A stretch of DNA of 64,000 nt, from positions 1,747,627 to 1,811,626 of the forward strand of contig JAKMXF010000111.1 in assembly GCA_024704765.1 (NCBI GenBank). Reading direction: 5' to 3'. Both the position numbers and the translations under genes were made by a program. Positions 34,523 to 46,300 of the stretch are shown here, in pieces. The notes under the pieces were generated by a model. That model worked only from the letters and a program-made list of their open reading frames with translations, ran no database searches and was not told the DNA's origin. Source of the stretch: Oopsacas minuta (lineage: Eukaryota > Porifera > Hexactinellida > Lyssacinosida > Leucopsacidae). The stretch's first letter is position 1; each line of letters begins with the position of its first letter.

Positions 34523-35060
34523 AGGTACTCAGGGACCACACCACGGAGGGAATCGGGGGTAATACCCCCTCTAGTAAACTCTTTTGCCCCGGTGATGCCC
34601 CTTGGTAAACTCGTGTTTAATAGCGAATCCACCAGGATAATCATAAATTATCTGGATTGATCGTAGTCTAGTAATATTAACTTACTGCACACATTCACAA
34701 GTAGATCCTCAATATCATGTGAAATCACCCAAATCTCAGGTATGTACCCCGAATTCATTTAGAGACCGAGGTGACTGAGGTTGTAACTGTATGAGAAAGT
34801 ATTATGAGTACCGAACACACAATATTTCCTGATAATACGTTTGCCCAACTTGAAACACAATAATGCATTATTACATAAATTATATATTTCATATTTATCC
34901 GAAAAGTACATTGTGGCATGCAAATTCGTTTAACAGATACATATACCAAATGATTTCATGGTTCTATGTTACTTGACAGTCTAAGAGTACATGTGATAGC
35001 AATTATTGATTGTGGTCCAGAAGATTTGTATGTTCGGAATTGATTCAAGAAACGTGAAGC
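34523..35060. other. Stretch without a recognised gene
   Basis: The first 150 bases are GC-richer (CACGGAGGGAATCGGGGGTA) and the rest AT-rich. No motif recognised; short frames only. Confidence 0.4.
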
Positions 35061-35064
35061 ACCC

Positions 35065-35215
35065 AGTGCTGGCTTTGGGCATACAGGGGTATTGTGAGAC
35101 ATTTCTAATTTTGGACGAAAATATACGCTATTTGGAAGCTTTTACGATTTCAAAAAAGTCACATTATCAACTACTGCTGAGAAAATATTATTAACCAAAC
35201 GAGTACATGTCAATC
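35065..35215. repeat. Dispersed repeat D, copy 2
   Basis: Shares CATACAGGGGTATT, TGGACGAAAATA and GTCACATTATCA, in order, with 27650-27790. Confidence 0.5.
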
Positions 35216-35499
35216 CGCCAAATGGGCTGATGTCATGATTTTCACGGAATGCAAACTCCCCACGACAATATTACGTTATCATGACTGAACAAAACTCAAA
35301 ATTTTACCAATTACAAAAATTCGAGTATTTCTACATACCCAAGTTATGAAACATGCGTGTTGTAATTTCTCTGAAATTTTTCGTCTGCCAACTTTCCCAT
35401 GCTGTCTTCAATGTTTCTCAACCTTTTTCGAACTGCGGCACGCGTCTTTCATCTATATATTTTAAGACACATTTTCAAGGTAGAATTCAACTTTAATAA

Positions 35500-35925
35500 C
35501 CGGCGGTGCGAAAATTTACATATTTATGCAGTAAATATTGGAATTAATGAGCTGTTCCTATTTACTCTTAACACTTAGGCATCCTGAGGTCCAGAAACTA
35601 AGCCCCTTGAAAGAATCTACATTGAAAATCTCAACTATTGTCTGTCTGTCTCTATTGTTGTTTTGTGAATATAATGTAAACAAATTAGATAAATCTCAAA
35701 GTGTACGTAGATACTTGCTCTCAACGTTTACAAAGTTTGTTGACCTTGCAAATAATTCAATAATTTATATGCCAGTGAATTACATTGTTCTAAGTATATG
35801 TACATTATTATACTCAAAAGGACGTCAATTTGGAGATTAATGGATACTTCGAACTGTAATGCGAAAAGCTCATTGCGAAGCTACGAGCCTTAGGTTCGTA
35901 TTAAATAAATTGAATTTATGGTAGT
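35500..35925 (+). repeat. Dispersed repeat A, copy 1
   Basis: Parallels 57880-58205: GTGAATATAATGTAAACAAATTA, GTGAATTACATT, AAAGGACGTCAATTTGGAGA, TGGATAC and a final ATTAAATAAATT occur in the same order. The RAG1-like element starts three bases after this block, so the repeat was probably its target. A 100-codon frame inside is not regarded as a gene. Confidence 0.55.
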
Positions 35926-35928
35926 GAC

Positions 35929-35939
35929 CACAGTGCCAC
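35929..35939 (+). repeat. RAG1-like element left end, RSS-type heptamer
   Basis: CACAGTGCCAC, preceded by GTGAC. Ten bases further in lies GCTAAAACC (35946-35954), which matches the nonamer ACAAAAACC at 7 of 9 positions; the spacer of 10 is not the usual 12 or 23. Confidence 0.75.
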
Positions 35940-36266
35940 GAAATGGCTAAAACCTGGAAGTAGGTATTAGGGTACTAGATAACGTATGAAACTATATTAT
36001 TGACATATGGGGAATCGTACCCAAGGAATCGATTGACGTAACTGGATTTTTTCTAAGTCTTTGGGTGTGAAAGTAATGACGTCATTGTCACATTCAAAAA
36101 TATTTTGATTTTTCTATCGATTTTAATTAAACCAATTTGTGAGTTATAAGTTCAGAAATTGAATGTTTTATGTTTTGATATTATTAACACTATTTAATGT
36201 ACATTTTTATAAACTTATGAGACCACATTTCTTGTTGAAATAACCTACCGTTCATTGAACTGCAAA

Positions 36267-38373
36267 CTATAACGTATTCATAATTAGAGACTTCACCAAA
36301 ATATCTTGACAGCTCTTTAACTCAGATAGATCTGGCTCCGAATCGTTTTTGGTAATATTACGAAATGATGCTAATATTGGATCACTTTGAGAGATAAGCC
36401 TGACGAACACATCTTTAACGTTGTCCTCAAAGCTAAATTTTCTTGAGAGTCTCTCACGGTATTGCCAGACCAATTTATTGCAAGATTCAAGGCCTTCTTC
36501 AGACAAATCTTCTAAGCCAAACCCATCGTTATGATCTGCAATTATTTGTGGTGCATGGGCTAGAAGTTTATGTAAAGTTGGGGTTACATGTGCCCATGAA
36601 AAATTGATTAAAATGGATTCGTAAGTCTCTCGGCATACATTATCAAGGCCTTCAGTATCCACTTTCCTGTTGCTATTATACAATCTCAGGATAGCACTCA
36701 AATTATTAAAGATTGTAGTGGCAACTTGATGTGTCTCTTGAGGAACAACCGTCAATACCCAATAGAGAAAATCTTCCACAGTATCATCGCTACGTGTGAA
36801 GCATCTCCGAACAACATTTCCGGTTGTGGTGGTTCCTCCTTGGACTGATGGTGTGTCAATGGATATACTAAGTTTTTCTTCAATAAGGCTAGTAATAAAT
36901 TTCCTAGCCCCAAGAATTATTGGCGAAGTTGGTGACCATTGTTGAATAGCACCATACTGTAAATGGCAAATCAATAATAGGAACCAACTAAATGTTCTCA
37001 AATATGCATGTAGAGGAGAAGCTGATATGATGTCTTTTTCTGAGATCGGTTTGTGTGTTAAATTGAATCTTTGATTTGTTGGCAAAGACAAAAATACTTC
37101 CTCATCAACCTCATCAAATACATCACGTGCATCACGGATAGTCCTATTTATGGGAAAGCCATTTTGAACTATGCTAATATCGTGTATCTGTTGGAACGTA
37201 GCAGTACACATTTGACAATTAGCACCACCAGCACCGCTTAACATTTTTGCCATCTTTGTATCGAAATGAGATCATATGATCTTGACCTCTGTATTTCCAT
37301 TGTGTAAACACAAACCACTCTCTTCAATAGTTGAAGTTTCGTTATTTATTAATGAGTCCATCAAAAACTTGACACTCTCTTCATTTTCTGGAAGGGCTAA
37401 GAGGGCAACTGGTCGAGTGCAAAATGGCGAATCTGGATGATGAGGTTTCCATAGGATATGATCATTTGCATTTATGATTGCATTAACCTTGAAACCAAAT
37501 AAAATGAAGGTTTTAGTCGAGAGGTCAGGGTTAGATATAGCTTGCTGGTAAACTCGATGACGCCCAGAGCCATCTAAGCCATCGGATACTCGAACTTTCA
37601 GCGGATAGACAAGGTTATCAGGACTTAAGTTAGATACAATTCGTTCAACTGTATGGGTGAGTAGTCTGGTGTAAGAAATACCTACTCCACATGGAAATTC
37701 TCTATGAATTATACGCACCTCATCCAGCAAATTAATTTGAGCCCGATGTCTAGCTAGACTATTGTAGCCTGGTAACTTGAGATCTTCAGATAGTAACGTA
37801 CACCGAAGTTCTAAATACTTTGTTTTACCGATCTCAAGCGAATCGAAAAGAAAGGCAGATTTATCAAGTGATAATTGTGGATAGATAGAAGATGAGTTTC
37901 CCTTCTCGAGTATCTCTTTACAAATATTGGCACTATTCATGTCCTGCTCCTCATTGCAACAAAGTAGTAAGAGATAAGTTGCAAGAGTCTTTGGAGATAC
38001 ATGCTCGTTTTCAGCGACTGATTCGAGGTGAGACTTAAGAGAAGAGAGCCGATTTCTCAAACCTTTGGTGGTTAAGTCAGCGAGCGATATCTTTTTGAAA
38101 GATTAAAGTCTCTTCAAAGTTAATGGTTAATGAAGAAGAGGCACTTAACCTAGGCTTCTTTGGCAGAGGACAGAAGCACATGGAATTCCAAGTATCAAGG
38201 CCCGAATAATTATGAAAAGAGGCTCTCTCTTTTTGAATATCATTGAACTTCAGACTAAAGAAATTTTGCTGATCTCGATCAAAACCATGAGTTGAAATAA
38301 ATTGGTCTGCGATTGAACGGGTGCTAAGTAATTTATGCTCACAATAAAACTGAAAAGCTTGAAGGTTGTTCAT
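36267..38373 (-). pseudogene. RAG1-like/Transib transposase, near-intact, two lesions
   Basis: About 700 codons starting MNNLQAFQFY at 38373. One frame change in a five-T run (38092-38096) joins the first 98 codons to the second frame; a single TGA (37272-37274) then interrupts it. Anchors alignable to mouse RAG1 as I know it: SDGLDGSG (Asp codon 37581-37583) with D600 in CDGMGD; HFDTKM (37260-37262) with D708 in GYDEK; NCQMC with C727/C730; LHKLLAH with H937/H942; GLESCNKL (Glu 36486-36488) with E962 in GNESGNKLF. Thus the catalytic triad and all four zinc ligands remain. RAG1 nicks DNA and forms hairpins at signal ends; Transib moves by a related route. No RING or nonamer-binding domain was recognised. 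The TGA is four codons before the second Asp. Confidence 0.88.
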
Positions 38374-39246
38374 TTTCTAGATAATTAATATATTATTTAT
38401 TAACAATATTGTAAATACAGGGCAAAAAGTAAGATTATAATTATATATGCATGTTTGTTTTATGAGCTTATAAAATACATTCTGAAATCTAAGAATTAAG
38501 GAACTTTTGACGAAACTTTTTCTCACAGTAGAAGACTGTTGATTTTTAATGGAATCTTTGTAAAAATACGTGATGAGAACATTTATTTATATTAATTACA
38601 AGCTGAATTTTGTAAACACAAGCATAAAAATGTAAATAACTTCACGTTTTGATTATATCGCTAAGCAACCATAATATTTATATAAATTTTGAAAAGATAA
38701 TTTTTAAAAATATTAGATAAATTCAAAAGTTAATGTGATTGAAACCATATTTGCGCGAATTTTAGGGAACCTGGAAATTGTTGTATTTTATAAAGAATTA
38801 AAAATGCTGTCTTATAAAACTCATGACACAACTTGACAGAACGCGACAGATGAAGTTATGAGACTTCGAAGTTGAGTGACGACAGAAATCCAACAGAAAA
38901 TTTATCAAAATATTTGAGCTATTTTAAGGATTTATTATTTGAACTCCGCTTATATAATCACTATAATAAGAGAGTAGTCTAAAATGCAATGGAATGAAGT
39001 CTTTGGAATGTATTAGTTGCTTAGATACTGGAATTTAAGTTCATTGATATAGATGAATATCTGTGGTTTACAAGAATAATTTCTGAGCAAGAAATTGTAA
39101 TGCTTATATACATTCCAGTTGTTCCTAAACTAAATGATGGATCATAACAATTTTAGACATTTCAAGTAATTGGATATTTCTCTTTCCAATGAACTTTAAA
39201 TGGTTACTAAATATCGGATTGAAATTTTGACCAATTTCCAGGGGAT

Positions 39247-39257
39247 GTGCCACTGTA
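39247..39257 (-). repeat. RAG1-like element right end
   Basis: On the minus strand reads TACAGTGGCAC, one base off the heptamer at its first position, followed on the plus strand by GTGAC (39258-39262). No good nonamer match was found inward. Confidence 0.72.
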
Positions 39258-39262
39258 GTGAC

Positions 39263-42200
39263 ATTTTGGCGGCACACTCAATCGCTAGGCCACAACTGGG
39301 TGGCACCATGGTGACACAAATCATTTCTAGGGGACTACAAATTTTTGAGATACAGACTACTTTATGTAGTGCAGTGAAGATAGAATAGTAGGCTTTGTAA
39401 AAGTTTGAGGGAAAGATTATTCATTTCGCCAAGAAATCAATTTGTATTCGTCTATTATAGTGCATACACCACAGTAATATGTATATTTTATCGCTTAAAG
39501 TGGGAATAAAAGACAAATGATGACCATGCTTCTACTGACGGAAGTTTGTTCCCCTGGCGCCGTGAATAGGCACACTTGACAAGATTCATGGACACACCGG
39601 TTGAGATCCACTGGCATAGCGAGGCAGTATTGAATTCATTGCTTGATGTATATATTCTCTACGTGTCATTCTACAGTCAACATATAAAACAATCAAGGTG
39701 ATAAATAATGAATTAATTCTGTTGGATATTTGTCGAGTCTGATTCTCCCCTTTGCTATTCGATCGGAAGTCCAGTGCCAAAGAGGTGTAGTTTCCCAAAA
39801 CAGACACTCTGAAAATAGGACAATCCATCTACAACAAAAAACCTCCCGCAACAGAATGAATTTTCCATCGTAAAATGTAATACTTAAGTAGCCTCCGAGA
39901 TGCGGACAACTTTCTAAAACGAACAGAAGCCAAGTCACAAACTTGTCCGTTATTCGGGGACCCCACTGTATGTATATGATGCTAGCCAAATTTTGTCTGG
40001 CCTATAGCTAAAATAGATAAAAAGATAGATAAAAAGATATACAATAAGATTTACACCATTTGGATGAGAGAAAAAGCTTTCAACTTTTCCCACCAATATT
40101 TATATCAGGGGCCAGCTCCTCATAGCTCTCCGACTTCAACCCCTATTGTACTAGATATATAAAATAGTTTATAAATATTTACATATAAAACTCTATTGTA
40201 TCGATGATCCCGGAATTTTTGCATTATTGATACAAGGGTATTATGAAGGCGTATGCTACTCGGACGAAAATTTGGTCAACCTTCCTATGCTCTCGGTAGT
40301 TTCTCAACCTCTGCCCCTGCGACATTGTCATACATATTGCACTAACTGCGAGCTGCACCAACTGTGGTTATTCGTCCACATTAGTAGTAAATGGATTGAG
40401 CACGAGTAGATGAAATTTGTCTATGTCTCAGGAAATTATTGATAAAATTGCTTTTACAAACTGGAGAGACCTCAGAAATTCAGCCACTGAAACTACATAA
40501 CGTCATTTCATACGATTCTGGATGTTTGTATACTAACGCAAACATACGTATATATTTCTTCAATGCAAATTTCTGATCCAGAGATTGACAATTTGTTGAA
40601 AGCCGTTAGCTTGCTACAAATTCCATTTTGGTAGCATGTTTCCCCTGAAGAGAGAGATTGAGGAAATACAGTTTTTGGAAAAGTTCACGTAGGTAACAGA
40701 GCCAAAAACATCATGATTTACCAGTGATTAGGCAGCCTTTTGAAATTTACCACTTTGCGTCAGGAACTCTCTCATTCTAATATTCAATTCAAGAAAACGA
40801 TAAAATAAGTATCCTTTTGACAACCCCCGAAATTTGGTATGAAAGAATGACTCTTGGTGCCCAGAATCCATTGTAGAACATAAATTGTGGAACAGACACG
40901 TGTTTAATGCGCTTGCTTTGGCATAGTTCAACTATGAATTGCACCTTTCCTTTGTCTTCCAATTTAATCCTCTAGCAGACATCAGCTTTAGAATGAAAAA
41001 ACGTTAAATGTTTGTCTTTCAAATGTGGATTTTTATCAGTTTATTCGTCTTCATAAACTCAAAAGTCAAGACTAACATGAGTATAACGCATTGAGGTAGT
41101 TCAACACTTCGGACAATGATGATTCTTGTATATCCAAAGACATTAAAATCATCAAAATATTTCTTTTTAGGTATTTATTTTACTAAAATAAATTGATATT
41201 GCAGTCATAATTAGGGTGACCAGCATGTTTAGATCTAGATCCTGTTCATTGCAGCAATTCAACACAATTAATCCTGGATTTTCCTGAACAAAAATTGAAA
41301 ATCCTGATTCAATCCGGGGCACCCAATTATTTGATAAGTATTCTATATATATAGGGATTTTAATTGTATAATAGAAACAATATGAATCTCATTTAACATA
41401 TTTGCAGCTGGGATTAATATCTAGTTGAAGGAAAGTTTTCAAAGGTAAAGGCAGAGCTATGTGAAATCAAGATTGTCTACTAGCTACATGCAGGTTCAAA
41501 ATTAATTATGATAAGTTTAATTCGTACTTTGTGAAAATTCGACATCTTCAGGGGCTGTGATTTCTAATCGCATAATTATTATTTCCTTCTATTCAAAAAA
41601 ATATTCTTGAGAATCCTGTATTAATGTACTTATATATATTTGATAAATATACACAACAGCATAATCATTTTAAACAACTCCTACGAAATGCAGTTGCGAC
41701 TCTAAGGTTAGTAACTACTGGTCTTGGTAGAAAATATTGAATATTCAGTTTTATGCGTATGACCATGAAACCTGGATGAAACTCAGAAAGATACTCAGCT
41801 GTACACAATGTCTATACTAAAGAATCTATACCTAAAATCTATTAAAGGATCGAAATGATGTAATTTGAACGCTTACGAGCGATTTTGTTAACAAAAATGC
41901 TCCAATTTGGAAGCATTCTGAAGAAATAACTATTGGCTTTACAGCTAGAAATTAACTCATTTTGTTCTAGAGATGTGTTTACATAGACTAGGTTATCAGG
42001 TAATGCGTAAATATTTACCAAAATATGCTATCCTTGGTCAATATAATAAATTACAATATTGAAATTTTGTAAGAGTACATCCTTAGAACAAATGTGCAAA
42101 TTTTGTTTGTTGCAAAGTAATAGTAAATTCTTCATAGTGTTTTCTTTAGGTGCTATATGGTTAAATCACATCTTCGTCTAATGAGAATTTATCTCAGAAT

Positions 42201-43035
42201 AATTTCCATTCTTTGATGTATTGTAGAATGTTTATTATTGTTTCTTTCATTTCAAAGTTAACCCCGAAGTTGTCTAAAGATGTTAATGAACAAAATACCA
42301 AAGTTTTGTCATTATAAACTTTGCTTGTCCTATTATAATTTTAGAAGCGACAACCATGAATGACACATTATAATGTGGTATCAATAGTTTAAATTATTAC
42401 AAATCAGTAAGCCAATTTTAGTATATACCAGGCTCCCAATGCCCTAATGATATATCTTGATATAATGACTTTTACCAATATGCGTAATCTGGGATATGCC
42501 CTTATATGTCACTTTCAAACATTACGCAATAATCTTCTGACATAACATACATACTTCCAACCCCTTGTAGCTGTGATTCCCTAGATATTTTTCTCGAAAT
42601 CCCTGGATTTTTACAAATTTCCCTGGATTTCTAATTTTCTATGCGACAAATAAGTAGCTGGGATAAGATGGTGCACTCGTTGTGTTTGAGGAGGCAAATT
42701 GAGTTGAGTTTGCATATACTGCATGTTTTGATCTAATTACTTGCTGATGTTAATACAGGGCATCTTCGTTAATCAGTAAAGCAATGACAAAGAGGAATGC
42801 TAATCGTTTAAATAACTGATTTCGAGAATCAAAGAATACTAATTGATAAAGTAGTCAAATAAATTTTGTAAATTGATTACCTATGAAAGAATTTTAGTAT
42901 GGTATAAGAACGATACCTTGTACTACCTCGTCGATTCATTCAAAGTAATTATCTTGGAATATCTACTTGATTATAAGTAGATGTCGGAAACCCTAAGGTG
43001 TTACCTATATAAATGTTGCTTACTTATATATAATT
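39263..43035. other. AT-rich stretch, no gene; short repeat pieces
   Basis: No coding sequence recognised. At 39940-39969 CCGTTATTCGGGGACCCCAC followed by TGTA looks like one end of a pogo/Tigger-type element; no partner end was found. A weak copy of repeat D is at 40215-40290. The remainder (40400-43035) is AT-rich with short frames only. Confidence 0.45.
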
Positions 43036-43039
43036 ATAA

Positions 43040-43140
43040 CCTGTCGACAGCTTAGCGACAAAAATTTTAGAAAAAGATGCCCACTAATGCATACTAGCTA
43101 TAAATGGAAGCAAATATTTCGTTGCACGGACTAGCCCGGT
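43040..43140. repeat. Dispersed repeat C, copy 2
   Basis: AGCGACAAAAATTTTAGAAA, CACTAATGCATACTAG and AAATGGAAGCAAATAT parallel 26720-26790. Confidence 0.5.
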
Positions 43141-43349
43141 ATGGATAGTTTCGAGACATGAGCTGTATGACTGCCTAAATTTGGGAGAAGCGTTTGGTAG
43201 TATTAGTCATGCATAAAGTTCCTACTTTGCTATAAGAATGGGAAGGTAGTTATATCCCATTTAGCTTCAATGACTGAACTGTTAATGCATTTCCCCACTG
43301 CTACTGACTCAGTTGGAAGAGCTTTTCGATACTAGATCTTGGCTTACAA

Positions 43350-46300
43350 TGGTGTGTTTTGCGTTTGCTTCAGCTAATAGACAAGTGTCTGGCAAATGCT
43401 AAGGAGGGAGTATACACATTTCGCATCCACGGTGAAGTATACCATTGCATTAAACAGCTGTTAAAGATAACGAGACACCCAAATACGCGGAAATATATAT
43501 TCATGACGGAACTGCTGATGCTGGGGTGGAGAACCGCCTGCAGCACCTTGGAGATGCGTTTCTTCATTAGTTGAGTTGAATACTTCAACAGATGCTGTAT
43601 GATAATAAGCCTTACATTTCATTTTTAGACATGTTATACAGGTGATACACCAAGAAGGGCATAATGAACTGAGAATGCTTATTCGTTCTAAGGGGACTCT
43701 TTACTCTCGATGTTATACTACACCTACTGCCCCGAAGTAGCTGTCATTATGCGAGGTGCGGGCTATGGAGAGGAGGCAGCCAGCAGAGACAAGTGTTACA
43801 CGTACGTAAGGATGACTTTACCATTACATTATTACATGTAATTCGCAGTGGGAGGAGAATACGCACTCCAATGAATTCAAAAGGCGAGCGATCTTATAGA
43901 TTCAATTGTCCATGTGTATAAAATGAAGCTGCAAGCTTAATTGAGGATTTGATTAATGCTCATATAGTGGGCCAGCCGCAAGGCTATGTGTATACAATCG
44001 AGTTTCAAAACGTGATCTACCTGACCCTCATATTTTGGTTATCTTATGTAGTCATGATAAACCTCGCGATACCAGCAATTTTGATCATGTTGTTGTGCTG
44101 AGATCCGGGTCTGGGATCTCAACACAAACAATATGATCAAAATACTGGGATCGCGAGGTTTATGCTACATGGCACATGTGTGGTTGGGAAAAAGAGTGCA
44201 GCTTACCAATGTGGAGGGAGGTGCTCTAAAAAATTCCAGAAAACATTTTCACGCGCTACTACAACTGCTGAAGATGTCTACCCTGTATATCGTCGTCGTG
44301 ACAACTGCCGTTCTGTGAATGTGAACTATATATGTAAGGGGTTATGATAGAGCTATTGTGGAATTTAGATAAGGTGGCGAGGATGTAGATGCTGCCCAAT
44401 CTAAATCAGTGAATGAAATTTCTGAGTATTTAGAGAGTAGGTATGTGTCTGCTTTCGAGGCGTGATATCGTATCTCTGGGTAACAGCTCCATGCCAGAAT
44501 GTCACATGTGTTAAGGTTTGCTCTGCATATCAAGGATCACCAGCAAGTGTATTCCTCTACGCAGGATGATCTTGAGGAAGTATTAAGCAGACAACATAAT
44601 AAGACTCTGACAGGATATTTCATGCAAATCGAACACATACCGGTGCAAAGGATGTAACCTATCAGTCTTTTCTTGATAAATTTGTTTGTGATAAGTCTAA
44701 GCACATGTGGAAAGTTAGAATGAAAAGACATGGCACCATGATTGGGTGGATCCTGGAGAAGTTTAGCGTTTATATATGCGAATGCTCCTGAACCATGTTA
44801 ATGAAGCAAGTGTTGAGGGCATGCGAATTTTAGTTGATGGTACGGTATAGTTACTGTAAGGAGGACGGAAGCGGACTAGAACTATTAGAAGATTATAGAG
44901 AAGTGGATAAGGATTTGACGGCTGTAGCTGCTACACACCTGCAAATGCGCCAACTGTTCCCCATTATGCTCCAATTAAATGTCCCAACAGATCCATTAGC
45001 CATATGCGAAACACACAAGGTCGCTTAAGTGGAAGACATTCTTAATTTAGCTAGGCTGAATGTTCCGAGTGTCCAAATGGATGAACATATGTTAAATAGT
45101 GTGTTGTTGGATATCCAGGAGCACCAGCAACAGTAAGGGAAGTTGTTACCGGATTTTCCAGGTGTGCTTCGTACCTAAGGAATTTCTTACTACTACGAAG
45201 AACCCTGAATAATCCAGCATGAGCTTGATCTTTGTCTTGGTGTTCCGTTGTAAGATGAGTTTCACAATGTTTCTCTCTTTAATGCTGAACAAATGAGAAT
45301 CTTTGAAATGGTTATGGAATGTATAGATAATCATAAGGTTTGCACTAGGTAAGGTACGGTCAAGGGGGGAGATTGCCCTAGCAGTGGTTTCTTCTCTCAA
45401 TAGCTGCTCTCCTGTTAGATGGTGGTAGAACTGTCCAATCTCGACTGAAAGTTCCTCTCTCAATCAAAAAATCAAAGAGCATTCTGTGTGCAACATCACT
45501 AAGCAGAGCTCTCTAGCTCAACATATCCAGGACGCAACGCTACTGTTTTGGGATGGCATCTATGGCACAAACACATGTAGTCAAGTGTATGAATCGTACA
45601 TTACGGGATATCTGTTCTTACGATTTACCATTCGGTGGCAAGGCTGTAGTGTTTAGAGGAGACGTTGACGAACTCTGATATTTTTTAGGGTGGGTTTTAC
45701 CCATTCTGGTTTGTTCATTGCCGAGATAAATATTGGTTGACACTTGTCAATTACCCTACTTGCATTTATCTCCAGACATGTGTTTTCCAAATGTAAGTGT
45801 TATAATCATAATTAGTATTATATATTGAGGTCATGTGGCAAGTATTATCGAATATAACTAGAGCACTTGGATTGGTTTCTTTGAGCATTTATATTTATCC
45901 ATGTAGATAATTATCCTTAGTTGTAATAAGTTTTGTCTCAGGTTCGAAATTCTGTCAGTAATTTAATTGAGCAGGGTGAATTCACTTCCGCAATTCCAGA
46001 AATATAGAAAACCTCTAGCATTTTAAGACGTTAATATCATTCATATTATAGATTAGATTTGTTAGTAAACAACAATAAATTGTATCCAAAATTCGCTAAA
46101 TAAATATTTGGGGTTTAGATGTGTTTAACCCACTGACCAAATTGAGTTCTGACGCCTATGACAGTGTGAACATCTATGAAAATCAGGAATTCATCAGTCA
46201 GCGCATCATCACAGCTCCAAAAAATGAGACCTAAGATGCGGTAAATGATTACATGATGGGATCGACACCTGGTGATGAGAAGGTTTTCTAAGTGCTGATA

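Larger units (their letters stand above)
35929..39257 (-). mobile_element. RAG1/Transib-type DNA transposon, GTGAC duplication, 3329 bp
   Basis: The left end is CACAGTGCCAC (35929-35939). The right end read inward is TACAGTGGCAC (39247-39257); 9 of 11 bases agree. GTGAC lies directly outside both ends (35924-35928; 39258-39262). Transib and RAG-type transposition makes 5-bp GC-rich duplications and uses ends beginning CAC; CACAGTG is the consensus heptamer of vertebrate recombination signals. The one gene inside (36267-38373) codes for a RAG1-like protein. The 870 bases between gene start and right end and the 330 bases after the gene hold no further frame and no kelch-like (RAG2) coding that I can see. 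Confidence 0.85.

Noticed and set aside
35538-35840. 100-codon plus-strand frame as a gene
   Set aside because: Lies in dispersed repeat A, whose other copy at 57900-58150 does not keep the frame.
36267-38373. RAG1-like frames as three spliced exons
   Set aside because: The second and third pieces are in the same frame separated by a single TGA, and the first join is a one-base shift in a T run; no splice signals are needed or visible.
39940-39969. Complete second Tigger element
   Set aside because: Only one end-like string is seen; neither a partner end nor transposase sequence was found nearby.
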